Shown piece after piece: positions 23,037-33,290 of a DNA stretch of 64,000 bases. The DNA comes from Hyposmocoma kahamanoa. Taxonomy: Eukaryota; Arthropoda; Insecta; Lepidoptera; Cosmopterigidae. Within the stretch, counting starts at the first letter, position 1, and each line of letters starts with the position of its first letter. Location: positions 295,304-359,303 of the forward strand of contig NW_020656077.1 of assembly GCF_003589595.1 (NCBI RefSeq), read 5' to 3'. The position numbers were made by a program, and so were the translations under genes. The notes under the pieces were generated by a model that worked only from the letters and a program-made list of their open reading frames with translations, did no database searches and was not told the origin of the DNA.

Positions 23037-25937
23037 GCTACTTAAATTATTTACCTTAGCAGAGCGAAAGGACGTGTGTTTCTGCAACACAAGTACTTTG
23101 CTATTTTGACTAAGCGATATTGTAACTGAACGATATATTATTTGCTGATGAAAGTCCTTTATTCCCAGCAGTTCCATGTACTCAGTTCCACGTGGAATAA
23201 TATCCTTTATTATGAAAGTTCTAATGTATTCCTCACGAAAGAAAAAAATAATGTTAGTGCCTTAAGTCTCGATTAGGTACCTATTGTCGGAACCGCTGTT
23301 ACTAAAACGCACACAAACAAATGATAAACACTATGAAATCTCGATAACGATTGGTCAGTTTCTAATTTAAAAAGATTGTAACAAATTCTGGATTGTTAAT
23401 ATAATTTAAACTTAACCCAATCACTATATCGTTGAAAGTTCATTACCTTTATTGCAAGTTATTATATATTATAGCGTTTTGATTTAATATTGAAATTTTA
23501 TTCAACGTGCTGCCATCTACAGCCAATAGTTGGACTACTACAAAAGATTAATATCTGAATGAATTCGATAAACTGAAAATTGCAATCTATTTATGATTAA
23601 AATAACATTTACAGATGATGTGAAATATTAACTACGGGTAATATTTTTGGTGCGGCTATAATTTTTGCACTCCAAAACAGCACAATAAGGTCTTTTTCTG
23701 CGATTTTAGGGAATTTGCGCGAAAAAATGACACAACCATACCATACAAAACGAAAATGGCGGACTGAGCTGACGTAGGTCTTTCGAGACCCAATGGTGGC
23801 ACGCGTCAGACGCTAACTAACCACTTCGACTCATCTGTAGAACAAAGGCCTATGTGTAAGACTGCTTATTCTGAAAACATTGTACATTTCGTACGTTGTT
23901 CTTCGCGACTGTTATGCGATCAGACTGACTGTTTTTCGATTTTATACTTCCGAAACGAAATAAGATATAAAAAATTTGAAAACACCTATCGATTGGCCTT
24001 ATTTTGAATAACGAGATTATGTATTTATTATATTTTCGGATGAGTCGATGTATTGCTCTGTGGTATTCCTCTTACGGAGGTGTGATAGAGCCGAGTGAAA
24101 ATATTTCTTTCGTTCTTATTCACGTTACTAGCTAATGGCACATTTGTGCGTGTGCTTTGTAAGAGAAAATGGCACTAGACTATATTAAACATTCGACCGT
24201 ATTTATTATAATCCATTATATTATTATAAACCAGTCTTTGTGATTGAGATTCTTATCAAGATCCAATATTTGTGTAAAATTGTATTTTATTATTATATGG
24301 ACGGACATTAAGTCTTGATTGTACTTATGTCTAATGATAAGAAAAAAAAGTTAAGGTGCAGTTCCAAACGACAATGACGCCGAGTCAGAGTACCAGTATT
24401 ATGCGTAAAGGAAAAGCAAGCAACACTGGCGGTTCAGCCACGATCAACGTATTTGTACGTAATACCGGTTATTTTAATTGTAAACAAAGGCGGATTTGGA
24501 AGATTTTACGGCGGAAAGAGACTGAGAGATTTTACGAGATATTTGACGACCTCAGTGATCAATTAGGGAAATAAACTACTAGTAGTGCCCCAGAGGGAAT
24601 TCCGTAACTCCCAAGTTAGTGACCAGACAAATAATTCGTGTGGTTCTCCCGTATGTTATTATTTATTATATTTATAGTTTTGGTGCAAGACAAGACGACT
24701 GAACGTGCATTCGTTGCGACTTGATTATACTCCGCGGGGCGCTAGGACTAATTCAAGTGTCATGACATTGAGACTGCATCTCGGTTATGACGCTACTGAC
24801 GCTTTGTCAATGTTCGGAACTCTACCTTTACAGTGCATATAGGCAATGTAAATAAAGCTGCTATTTCTATCAGGGATATGTCTACACATATATCTTATGG
24901 TCTATACTACTTTTGCAAACGCCATGCAAAGTATACACATATTTTTAATATACACGCAAAAAATCTATGTCAACATATCTACAGGATGTGGTGCACATTT
25001 TTAAAGTTACTTAACGTGGCCTTACTTTTGAAACGTTGTATGTTCACTTTTTAAATTTTATAGGAGTAAAAAATTTCAGCCAAAATGTTTTATATACCAC
25101 AAGAAATCTGAGGTTCTGCAATTTATCAGTAGATGACCTGCAATCACTGTAGACATGTGAAGTTTTAACAGGTAATGCACTCATTTGCTTGCATATTATA
25201 CAACAAAAAAGTGGACTATGTAAAAAAGTAGGCAGGACGTTTTAATAGTAAAGCGACGTTATGCGACGTTATACGTTATAGTACTTATTAAATAAAACAC
25301 TTATTTAAAATTTCGCAAACGTACAAAGTTGTCAAATCTATTATCAGCGTTTACAGAGAAAAAGATGACTAACTGTCATCTTTTTCTGTCATTTTTTTCA
25401 CTTACTTTTTCACTTACTTATGTTAAAAATACTTATAAATAAAAGTACTTTAAATAGATAGTATCTTCACAGAAATAGAAGGCACTAAGTCATCTTGGAA
25501 CTTTTTGTGTAAAACGGGATGTAGAAAGGTTACCTAATCCATTATCAAACAAAAAAACATCTATAGAAGTCACAGGTCCAATTTTATTATTGTACCCAAA
25601 TGTTTTCAATACGAGACTTCTTAAAAGACGCAATAAAAATCAGCTGTTTCTTATTAAATACGTCATAATTATTCGACTTGTTTAACAACAAATACTTGTT
25701 TACACACGAGATATTTGTGTATCTTAAGACTAGTTTGTAGTGACTAAAGCTACAAGTTTCGTTACAGAAACTGCACAACCATGCATTTTAACCTATATCG
25801 TCGATGATGATTGATTTTTTTTTCACTTTTTCGTATCCTGTTCCTTGGGAAAAGTTGTTTAATTTAAATCAATAAATTTGTGGCTTAATTGATAAAAAGA
25901 TGCTTATTCCTAAATGAATAATTGTAACTTTTTTATA
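23037..25937. other. Intergenic, nothing recognised
   Basis: AT-rich. Short open frames at 24356-24574 and 24833-25054 lack splice signals and recognisable similarity. Downstream of the tetraspan gene (minus strand) and far from trh. Confidence 0.45.
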
Positions 25938-26090
25938 AAAAGAAAACCGACCTCAAAAGTTTGTGGAATTACATCTATTTGCCAAGTATTATTGAAATTG
26001 TTTACGGGAAAGTGCGCAAGCAGGTTTCCAGGAAAAAAAATACTGTCGAATTGAGAACCTCCTCCTTTTTTTGAAGTCAGTTAAAGTGAG
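25938..26090 (+). repeat. Interspersed repeat with AACCGACCTCAAAA ends
   Basis: It begins AAAACCGACCTCAAAAG, continues ATTACATCTATTTGCCAAG and GGGAAAGTGCG, and ends TCCTCCTTTTTTGAAGTCAG. The ends are roughly inverted (AACCGACCTCAAAA against TTTTTTGAAGTCAGTT). Related copies lie at 42872-43164, 47765-47960, 55622-56112 and 60836-61065. I recall this as a common lepidopteran repeat but cannot name it. Confidence 0.65.
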
Positions 26091-26203
26091 TTACTTAACC
26101 ATATATTCATTCATAGGTTCTATTTACGATCATTCGTTAATTTTTTTTACGCTTGATAATGGAATATAGTAAACATACTAAAACCCGAATAACTTAACTC
26201 TTA

Positions 26204-26368
26204 GGGTCGTATTCTAGAACTCTAATCAATGCTCAAGTCAGGACTTGAGTATGATTCAAAGCACTCGAAATCATACTCAAGTCCCTTCCATTAGGGTTGT
26301 ATTTCCAGTGCCTGTGTTTCAATTGCAATCCTGACTTGAGCAATGAGTAGAGTTCTAGAATACGACCC
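26204..26368. mobile_element. PIF/Harbinger-like MITE, copy 1 (TTA target)
   Basis: Terminal inverted repeats begin GGGTCGTATTCTAGAACTCTA and extend about 35 bp through CAATGCTCAAGTCAGGA-type sequence. The element is flanked on both sides by TTA (26201-26203 and 26369-26371). A 3-bp TWA duplication is the hallmark of PIF/Harbinger elements. The element is 165 bp and has no coding capacity. Confidence 0.8.
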
Positions 26369-26416
26369 TTAGACTCTACCATTTTGTATAGAGTATCCAT
26401 ATTCGAATTTCACATA

Positions 26417-26422
26417 TTTAAT
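26417..26422 (-). terminator. Candidate poly(A) signal (ATTAAA) of tetraspan gene
   Basis: TTTAAT on the plus strand reads ATTAAA on the minus strand, about 75 bases after the stop codon at 26496-26498. It is the nearest plausible signal; no AATAAA was noticed close by. Confidence 0.35.
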
Positions 26423-26495
26423 TTTATGCTATAAATGCACAATGTAGTCTACGATCAGCTAACTCTAACTTACGACTTATGATTTTAGATTAAGC

Positions 26496-26582
26496 TTAGT
26501 ATTCTACTAAGATCTCAATGTTGGGTGATTGCATCTCAAGAATAATCTGGTACTGGGAGAACACGCAGAGCCAGCAGTAAAT
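26496..26582 (-). CDS. Tetraspan gene exon 5
   Basis: Acceptor attttccag, then [19 protein letters not shown] and PNIEILVEY with TAA at 26498-26496. It completes the fourth helix and a short cytoplasmic-type tail. The open frame stops well before the Harbinger-like MITE at 26368. Confidence 0.82.
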   Translation of the reverse strand: MYCWLCVFSQYQIILEMQSPNIEILVEY

Positions 26583-29500
26583 CTGGAAAATTTGAAATAA
26601 TCTATTGTAGATAAAAAACTACTGACAACGAAATGAGACCCACCTTGAGGTATAGCATGGACTAAAAACTCAAGAGAGATGGAGTTGATCGATAACCTGT
26701 AGGGCTAGCATGAAAGGGCGCGACTTGCGCGAGAGCGACATAAACCGCGAGATACTACTATTCTTGCATAAAGATTCCATGCTAGTCCTACTGGAAGTAG
26801 TTTTTATTGTGTAAATGGCCGTGAAGATCAATTAATTCCTTTTGAATATGAAATATAAGTACTCACTTTTTTTCTTGTAATATTATTCAAATATTGACCA
26901 AGACCTAAAATTACTTTCTGAATTTTGACAAATATGAGTGTCTATATGGTATTGTGTAATTAACGCTTGCTAATATAGGTAGATGGATGGTGCTAATCCT
27001 AAACAAAATAAAAGCATAGTCGCAGTATCCATAAAAATCAGTGCAATAAGCGCCATCTAGTTGACTTGTTTTGTTATCACTAGATTAAAGTAGCTTTAGA
27101 TAAATTGCAGCTCGTCAACGTAAAACAAATCAGTTACAAAAATAACTATTTGATCCTCAACGTGACATCTGGTGCACCAATAGATATTAAACACCCGACT
27201 ACGCTGTCCCGTTTCGCGATTAGCAGTCCTCCTCCATGGTTGTAGTAGTGTGTGTACCATGTAGTGTAATCATTGGCAAGTTGCAAGGATACTGGATACC
27301 AGATGTCCTACTTAAAATAGTTTTTATAAAAAGAGCTTAATAATTTCAGTATGTCATAAAATAAATTGCTGAGATTGGTGGGCTAGATCAAGTTGTAATA
27401 CTGCACTACTGAAAATACTGTAACCCCGAACTCGTTAGTTATTACTAGCGACTCTATTGAGTTGTCACGGTATCAAAATATTCACGTAAAGATCTTGTAA
27501 TCATTTCCTGTAATAATATAGGATTATTCCTAACGATGATTGAAATGAATAATTGTAGTATCTAATTAAGAAAGCCTTTTTTGTATGATCACAAATGAAG
27601 GGGCGAACAAGTCGTGCGCCTGGTGTTAAGCGACACGCCTAAGCTGTCCATATCACATGAAACTTTTAGAAATTATAGAGAAATGTTTCTTATTGTTCAA
27701 CGATGTCTATGTATTAGCGTTTATTATTTATGTTGGGGACCAGCTGTGACGCAGTCTCCTTCGTTTTTCTACTTCATTTTGACAGTTGCTTTCGCTGCGC
27801 TGCCTTGTTCGGTTTTGAGTTCAATGTGTTTTAATCTGCACATATGGTGTTTCCATCTTAGTGCCCTAACTTATACAGTCCACTCGCCAACAATTACAGT
27901 ATTATATCTGTGTTATTACTTAGAATTCTCCCTTTTCATCTTGATATCTCAGGGTTACAAACCTGTAACTATAGGTTGTTTACTTGTTCGGTATCTGAAA
28001 CTGGATAAATACTTAAAAATGTAATAGGGCGCTAGTTTTTGGATGTGAAAGTCATATTTGTTAAGTTGAACCCTTAGAGCGAGTACATACGACGACTTTT
28101 AGCATCGATACAAACACGCCGATATTGTTGCTTATGTTGAATAATTAAAAACGGGCATCGCGTCTGCATCGCTGCTTTAGTCGCGCATGTGTGTATAGGT
28201 AGACGATTAGCGACTGAATCACTGCAGACGCGCTCCTAAAAGTCGTTGTGTGTGACCGCTCTTACTAAAAAACCATGTCGTAAAAGACTCAGTGACAAAC
28301 AACCACTTATTTATTTTTTACCAACTCCCATGAAATGAATGCGGGGTGCAGGGTTACAGAAATGAACGTTGTTCAGAGAACTCAAAGAACCAAAGGCGGT
28401 TATTTGTGTGTGTGCATTTAGTCAGTAAGACGTGTCCGAAAGACATACGGCGTCTAAAACGATTATGTTTATGTTAAAAAAAATTAATAAAAAAAAGAAA
28501 AATGTTCGTTGAAAACACAACTGCACGTTAGTGACATCGTGTGGCTCTAATACGCTACAGTACCAAAATTGTTAAGGACACCGCGTATCTGTAGAACGCC
28601 GGACGGGTTAATACTTACATTGTATGCCATCCAAACGAAATCAATAAACGCTGCGAAGGTGGCGTCCAACTGAAATAATAAAAAAGGAGCTGGTTACTCA
28701 CTAATGCTGAATTGGTACTAATACCAAATCTCGCAATGCTATGCAACTATAGTATAACATAATCAGGTATGCTTAGTTTGAAGATATATTTAGCATATAA
28801 TGTGCAACATACATATGGAATTAATTTTAACACATTATAAATTTAACATATTAAAATACACATTGGAGAAGGCGATAACAGTAATTTTATTACACTGTGT
28901 ATTCACTTGAGCCTGGTGTAGTTCCCAGGTCATGGAACCAGTCTATAGAAGGGAATGGCGAAGCCATTGCAGTTTAGTAATTTCTAAGTTCTTTGTCAGG
29001 GTCTGGTTCCCTCTTATGGGCTTCCCACTGACCTTTGCAATTGGATTTCGGATTTCTTGAGTGAACATTCGATTCGAGTGGTCTTAGAAGGCTACTCTTC
29101 CGAACATCGGGCGATAGATGCCGTAGTTCTTCAGGGTCCTGTACTGTTCGCAATCCAATTTCTGCTGCATATAAATGATATGTTGATTCCAGGTACCTTT
29201 GGGTATGCTGATGACAGCACAGTTGCAAACAGGTACTTGACCAATGCAAGGGTCAGTAGAAAAGAAATCCAGTCTTGTCGAGAGAGACCATGGTTAGTCG
29301 ATGCCAATCTTATCCAATTTGGTGCTACCAAAACGCAGCGTGTCTTTTCTCCACTAAACAGAGTCCCTTTCACCTGACTCCGACTTTTCGTGATGTATCC
29401 ATACTGATAGCCGACCGTCTTCACCTACTTGGAATGGACCTGTCATCCAATCTGAACTTCGGCAGATACATTGAATCCATGGCCAAAAATGTAGCCAAGA

Positions 29501-32500
29501 AGTTTAGCATGCTTTCCAAGGTGAGGCACCAGACTTCACACCGGGACAGTTGCTTCAGCTGTATAAAACACAAGTCCGGTCGTGTGTACTGCTGCCATTT
29601 ATGGGATTGCTCTGGTAAATACCAACTGGCCTTTGGATTCAATAGATAAGCGTAGAGGCGAAGCTGCAGAGCCTTGAACACCGCCGTAGAGTTGCCGGCT
29701 TATGGTATTCTATAGGATATATCACGGAGAGTGTGCAATGGAATTGCATAATTTGGTTCTGCCTTCCCCATCATCGGTTGACTAGATGTGGGCTGGGGTT
29801 CTACCCCTATGTTGTGGATATTCTCCGGATTATTTCTTCGCACAAAGCGTTTCGCTTCCACCATTTGTATGGTGAGCGGCTAGGGAGTGGAATTCCCAGC
29901 CTGCAGACTTATTTCCTGAATGCTATTACTTGGACCTTTTGAAGGCGAGTGTGAATGGGCATTATTTAGGTGCGCATGCTACATCCTCGACCTTATTGTC
30001 ACTTTCCATCAGGTGAGATGGAGGTTAAATGCGCATTTATTTTATATACAATAAAAAAAATCCGGTTATGAACGCTTAAGTGCTGGTGAAGCTACTAATA
30101 TATAGGACTTGTCAATTTCATGTATCAGGATGATGGGTGCAGTGCCAGTGCCTCTTAGGCCAGTTCCCCTTAGGTCTTGCTAATTTAAAGCTATCTATAT
30201 ATAATATAGACAGGATAGGCTTGTCATGTAGAATGTCATTGCGTAACTGTAAAAGCTTGGAGTTTGGAAAATGGTACTACAAGACATAGCTGTTTCTGTT
30301 ATAAACTAAGTGAACATGACTTGGAACTTTGTCACTGGTATGGGAAGTTATTATATACATACGTCCTGCAAAATCAGACCTTCAAAACAAAATTGGCAGC
30401 TTTGTAAAAAGTAGTAGTATAAGTTGTCTTATTAAATTATTTTTATCTTAAAAGTGGCTCCAACTGAAAACCAGCACTACAGCACTCAAGCAGTGACATA
30501 ATATGCTGAGTTGGATCTGTTTCAGCTTACAATTTGAATAATTAATTCCTTCTGTATAAGTCGTAATAAGCGAATAAATGTTTCTTTCTATCTTTCTAAT
30601 TGATGACAATTTATGTATGTTTTAATGAGTATCAATAATAATATGTAATGATAATCAGTTCGCAAAGAATATTGAAGCTAAAGCATTTGCATTTGTGTAT
30701 ATAACGAGTGACGAATAAAAAGTAACAATAAAATTATACTTGTAGACATCAAATTCGCAAAGCAATGACGGTAATATAACATGTTATGAATTTGAAAAAT
30801 AAGTGTTTGTTTTTATTATTGTAATAATTTACAAAACATTCAAGATTACAGAGTTAAAATCATATAATTAAAAGTAAATAGAAAATATACACAACCTTAA
30901 ACAGCAACAATAGCATATAGATAATGGTCTTGAAATAGAGACATGTCATTGAATCACATGTTAGTGTACAAAATTGCTAAATATGAAGGGAATGACCGTT
31001 AATATTATCTATATTTCGAAGAAAGCTATCAAAATTCTTTGAATATTTAGATCTAAGAGGTCTCCACCAACTCGCAATTGATTAGGGGTAACATGTAATT
31101 TTGTTCATGCCAACATATTGATATATCATGGTGATACTGGTGTTCTGTAGAGTGAGCACATTTTGTGCATAGTGTACACACTCTGATCTTTCTTGATTTT
31201 ATTTTAATCATTTAGACTTTGGTTCTGTAAATACTTGTACTGTAAGTTTTCAAGTGTTTTCATTAAATAAATCATGAAATAAGTACAACATTGCTCATGG
31301 TAGTAAGTAGTTTTGATGCATCAAACAAAATATTTATATTTATCAGTAGCAAAATATAGACTTACATAAATATAATATCCTCCAATGAGCCACAGTCCGA
31401 AAATGAGCTGGAACGCAATAATGAAACCCATTGTGATGAGCCATGGAAGCATGAATCCTCGCATCCATATGTTGATACCGATGATCTGAAATTTCAATGA
31501 GTGTGTAATAACAGACTATAATACAAAAGAATTGTACTTCACAAATAAATAGCTGTAACTAGAATTATCTTACAAAGTCATTAAATGCTTTTTACATACA
31601 CCCAACTATTGATAAGTTAGGTACAGGGGTTTTAAGAACTGATCAATGTCCTTGTTATGAATAACTTTTCTGTTGAACACATATGGATTATATTCTGTGA
31701 ATAAAATTTGTGTATGCCGTGACTGGATTTTGTTATTAATTAGAAAGTATGGTAATGTCATCTAAGCCACATATTTAGATTTTTTTCAGGTGCTGTATTA
31801 GAAATTTTAAGGAGAAAATCAGTGTTTCTGCTTCTTTTACTGTTGTGACATGAACGCTATCCTGAATTTGTGCAGCACACTTCAGAGCATAAAGCAAAAT
31901 GTAGAATATATAACGTACCATTAAAACGGAGAATATGATAAGTAGAATCAGTATAACTATGAAGATTGTCCCAAACACTTGTAATGCTGCAACAAAATTT
32001 CATGAATTAATTGCAAAATTGTCTTCAACATCATAATGATTGGGTTGTGCAAAATAGGTGATACGGGTACTAGTAATCAATACAACAGACACCAAATGTA
32101 AACATTCACAATAAGCAAGGTGTATATAACAAATTTCTAAAAATAACTGGTTCAGCACGTAACTAACACCATTGTTAGCCGTATTCATTAGCACTACAGT
32201 TTTTGTGGTGGTATCAAGTGACAGGCACAAATAAGTTGAGTGCCTGGTGGTAAGTGACACACCTGACCATAGCAGTTGCAGTGCCACTTAGAGCTTTAAA
32301 TTGCAAAGATAAGAAGAGGCAGTCCACTGCACTCATCACCCTGAAAAGTAAGTTGAAAAGTCCCATGTGCCTGTAATTGTACCATTACCTTTACCCTTCA
32401 CAACCAGAACACAGTAATGCTCACATTACTGCTAGGCGGCAGAAGTAGAAATAGGTAAGGTGGCAGAACTCCCATGTTGAAGTTGTTTACAAGGAGCTTT

Positions 32501-32758
32501 ACTACTACTACTTGAAGCCTTTCTGCTATTAAATAAGTGTATAATAAAAATAAAATGGATTCTTAACACACATCCTCTGACATCGGCTTCGAATAGGGGA
32601 TTCCATAGCTGTGTGGAGTCGCCGCCATCCATTTGATATGCAATGAATGTAATGAGGATGATGCTTATCGCCACGCTGTACACTGCGACCGCGCGGCTGC
32701 CCGATTTCACGTCCGAAGACCAGATACATGGTGACCAACACGATTCCAGAATCGGCAT
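26496..32758 (-). CDS. Four-helix membrane protein, DUF4728/Pasiflora-like
   Basis: Five exons on the minus strand join in phase: 32758-32572, 31986-31919, 31485-31366, 28669-28619, 26582-26496. They give 170 residues plus TAA. The start MPILESCW at 32758 follows a 5'-UTR exon part whose acceptor (gtttcag) is at 32805. Hydrophobic segments lie at about residues 21-43, 64-86, 96-124 and 129-150. Cys-rich MPxLEs[24 protein letters not shown] and [17 protein letters not shown] match my recollection of small arthropod tetraspan proteins (Pfam DUF4728; fly Pasiflora proteins act in septate junctions). Specific function here is inferred only at family level. The gene looks intact. Confidence 0.85.
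26700..26790. mobile_element. Short MITE with TAGGGCTAGCATG ends, copy 1
   Basis: The left end TAGGGCTAGCATG is mirrored by CATGCTAGTCCTA at the right. The interior GGGCGCGACTTGCGCGAGAG and CGACATAAA block is found inverted in the copy at 56225-56343. It lies in the last intron of the tetraspan gene. Confidence 0.65.
27597..27650 (-). repeat. ~300-bp retroposon family, 3' tip only
   Basis: GGGGCGAACAAGTCGTGCGC and CTGGTGTTAAGCGACACGCC match the 3' end of the family, and then the match stops. The 136-codon open frame 27614-28024 begins inside this scrap. Confidence 0.65.
28077..28261. mobile_element. TTA-flanked MITE with GAGCG ends
   Basis: The left arm GAGCGAGTACATACGACGAC TTTTAG is mirrored by the right arm CTAAAAGTCGTTGTGTGTGA CCGCTC. 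Both ends are flanked by TTA (28074-28076, 28262-28264). Size, lack of coding capacity and 3-bp TWA target fit a PIF/Harbinger-type MITE, of a different family from the one at 26204. It lies in the last tetraspan intron. Confidence 0.7.
28619..28669 (-). CDS. Tetraspan gene exon 4
   Basis: Acceptor attatttcag, then 17 codons [17 protein letters not shown], then a gtaagt donor. It joins exon 3 and exon 5 at phase 0 and starts the fourth helix. Confidence 0.85.
28910..30055 (+). mobile_element. Decayed jockey-type LINE, 3' half
   Basis: The plus strand carries reverse-transcriptase pieces broken by stops and frameshifts: [40 protein letters not shown] (catalytic YADD at 29204-29215), then [20 protein letters not shown] and [16 protein letters not shown]. 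The 3' end (CATCAGGTGAGATGG, then a TATATACAATAAAAAAAA tail ending near 30055) is like other lepidopteran jockey tails. It is 5'-truncated and inserted opposite to transcription in the third-to-fourth exon intron of the tetraspan gene. Confidence 0.85.
30092..30180 (+). repeat. ~300-bp retroposon family, short fragment
   Basis: GGACTTGTCAATTTCATG, TCAGGATGATGGGTGCAGTG and CCAGTGCC match the family's central part in sense orientation, then the match decays. Confidence 0.55.
30181..30600 (+). other. Intronic, possible LINE 3' tail at its end
   Basis: Unassigned AT-rich sequence ending GCGAATAAATGTTTCTTTCT then ATCTTTC. It is very like the tail of the LINE at 19003-19040 but on the opposite strand, so a heavily decayed LINE 3' UTR may fill this stretch. 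Confidence 0.35.
31366..31485 (-). CDS. Tetraspan gene exon 3
   Basis: Acceptor aaatttcag, then exactly 40 codons [20 protein letters not shown] and [20 protein letters not shown], ending at a gtaagt donor. It forms the third helix and the [11 protein letters not shown] signature of the family. Confidence 0.88.
31919..31986 (-). CDS. Tetraspan gene exon 2
   Basis: Acceptor tttgttgcag. CA completes a Ser codon, then [20 protein letters not shown], Leu and Met: the second membrane helix. The donor is gtacgt. It ends at phase 0. Confidence 0.85.
32228..32516 (-). repeat. ~300-bp retroposon family, near full-length copy
   Basis: It includes all main blocks in reverse orientation: CTGGTGGTAAGTGACACACC, CAGTTGCAGTGCCACT, TCACCCTGA, AAGTCCCATGTGCCTG, the hairpin CAGTAATGCTCACATTACTG, GGCGGCAGAAG and AAGGAGCTTTACTACTAC. 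It lies inside the first coding intron of the tetraspan gene, 55 bp from the exon 1 donor. Confidence 0.8.
32572..32758 (-). CDS. Tetraspan gene exon 1
   Basis: ATG at 32758-32756, then 62 codons ([20 protein letters not shown] to [12 protein letters not shown]) plus one base. The donor is GGAT|gtgtgt, weaker than the gtaagt seen in exons 3 and 4 but the only GT that keeps phase 1 with exon 2. The segment [20 protein letters not shown] is the first membrane helix. Confidence 0.85.
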
Positions 32759-32804
32759 GTTTACTGTTCTCTCTCCTCTTTCTCTCCAACAAATAACCCA
32801 ACAC
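32759..32804 (-). other. 5' UTR part of tetraspan exon 1
   Basis: A good acceptor (ctacgtttcag) ends at 32805 on the minus strand, and 46 bases later comes the start codon. An upstream non-coding exon is therefore expected at higher coordinates. Confidence 0.55.
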
Positions 32805-33030
32805 CTGAAACGTAGAACGATCACTCCGAGTAATACAAAAACGTCATTAGTCAAGTAATTATAACAAATTTACAAAACAAAAGTCAAATGAATCTCGCTT
32901 TAGCCACACCCAAGGATTAACATGTTTACAGTTCTATAAAAACTATTTTTTTGAATGACACACTCCATAAATGTAAAAGAGAAACAATGAAAACATTTCG
33001 GTACATTTTCTTCAAATAATTAAGTACATT

Positions 33031-33290
33031 TTATTTTACAATTATTAGCTTACAATTAAATACTAACTTGAAGGATAATACGTGCACAGCCTTAGACAAC
33101 AATTTGGTCGGCTGCGAATTAACGTAGTTAGCGGTAGAAACAAATGACAGGTGGTTGGCATGACAAACGACGCGGTTAGTGATGTATGGCGAAGCAAGCG
33201 TATCGATAAACCAGAAAGTATACCACAGAGCGTACAACAGACTACATCGATATGTTGGAACTGCGTCAATCAAATAAGTCCTTTAACTAA
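33031..33290 (-). promoter_or_regulatory. Possible promoter or 5' exon of tetraspan gene
   Basis: A GC-richer patch begins 230 bp upstream of the exon 1 acceptor. On the minus strand it has acceptor-like gacgcag (near 33260) and donor-like gttagt (near 33065) and is open in two frames (80 and 68 codons). It may be the non-coding first exon required by the acceptor at 32805. No protein similarity is recognised in either frame. Confidence 0.25.
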
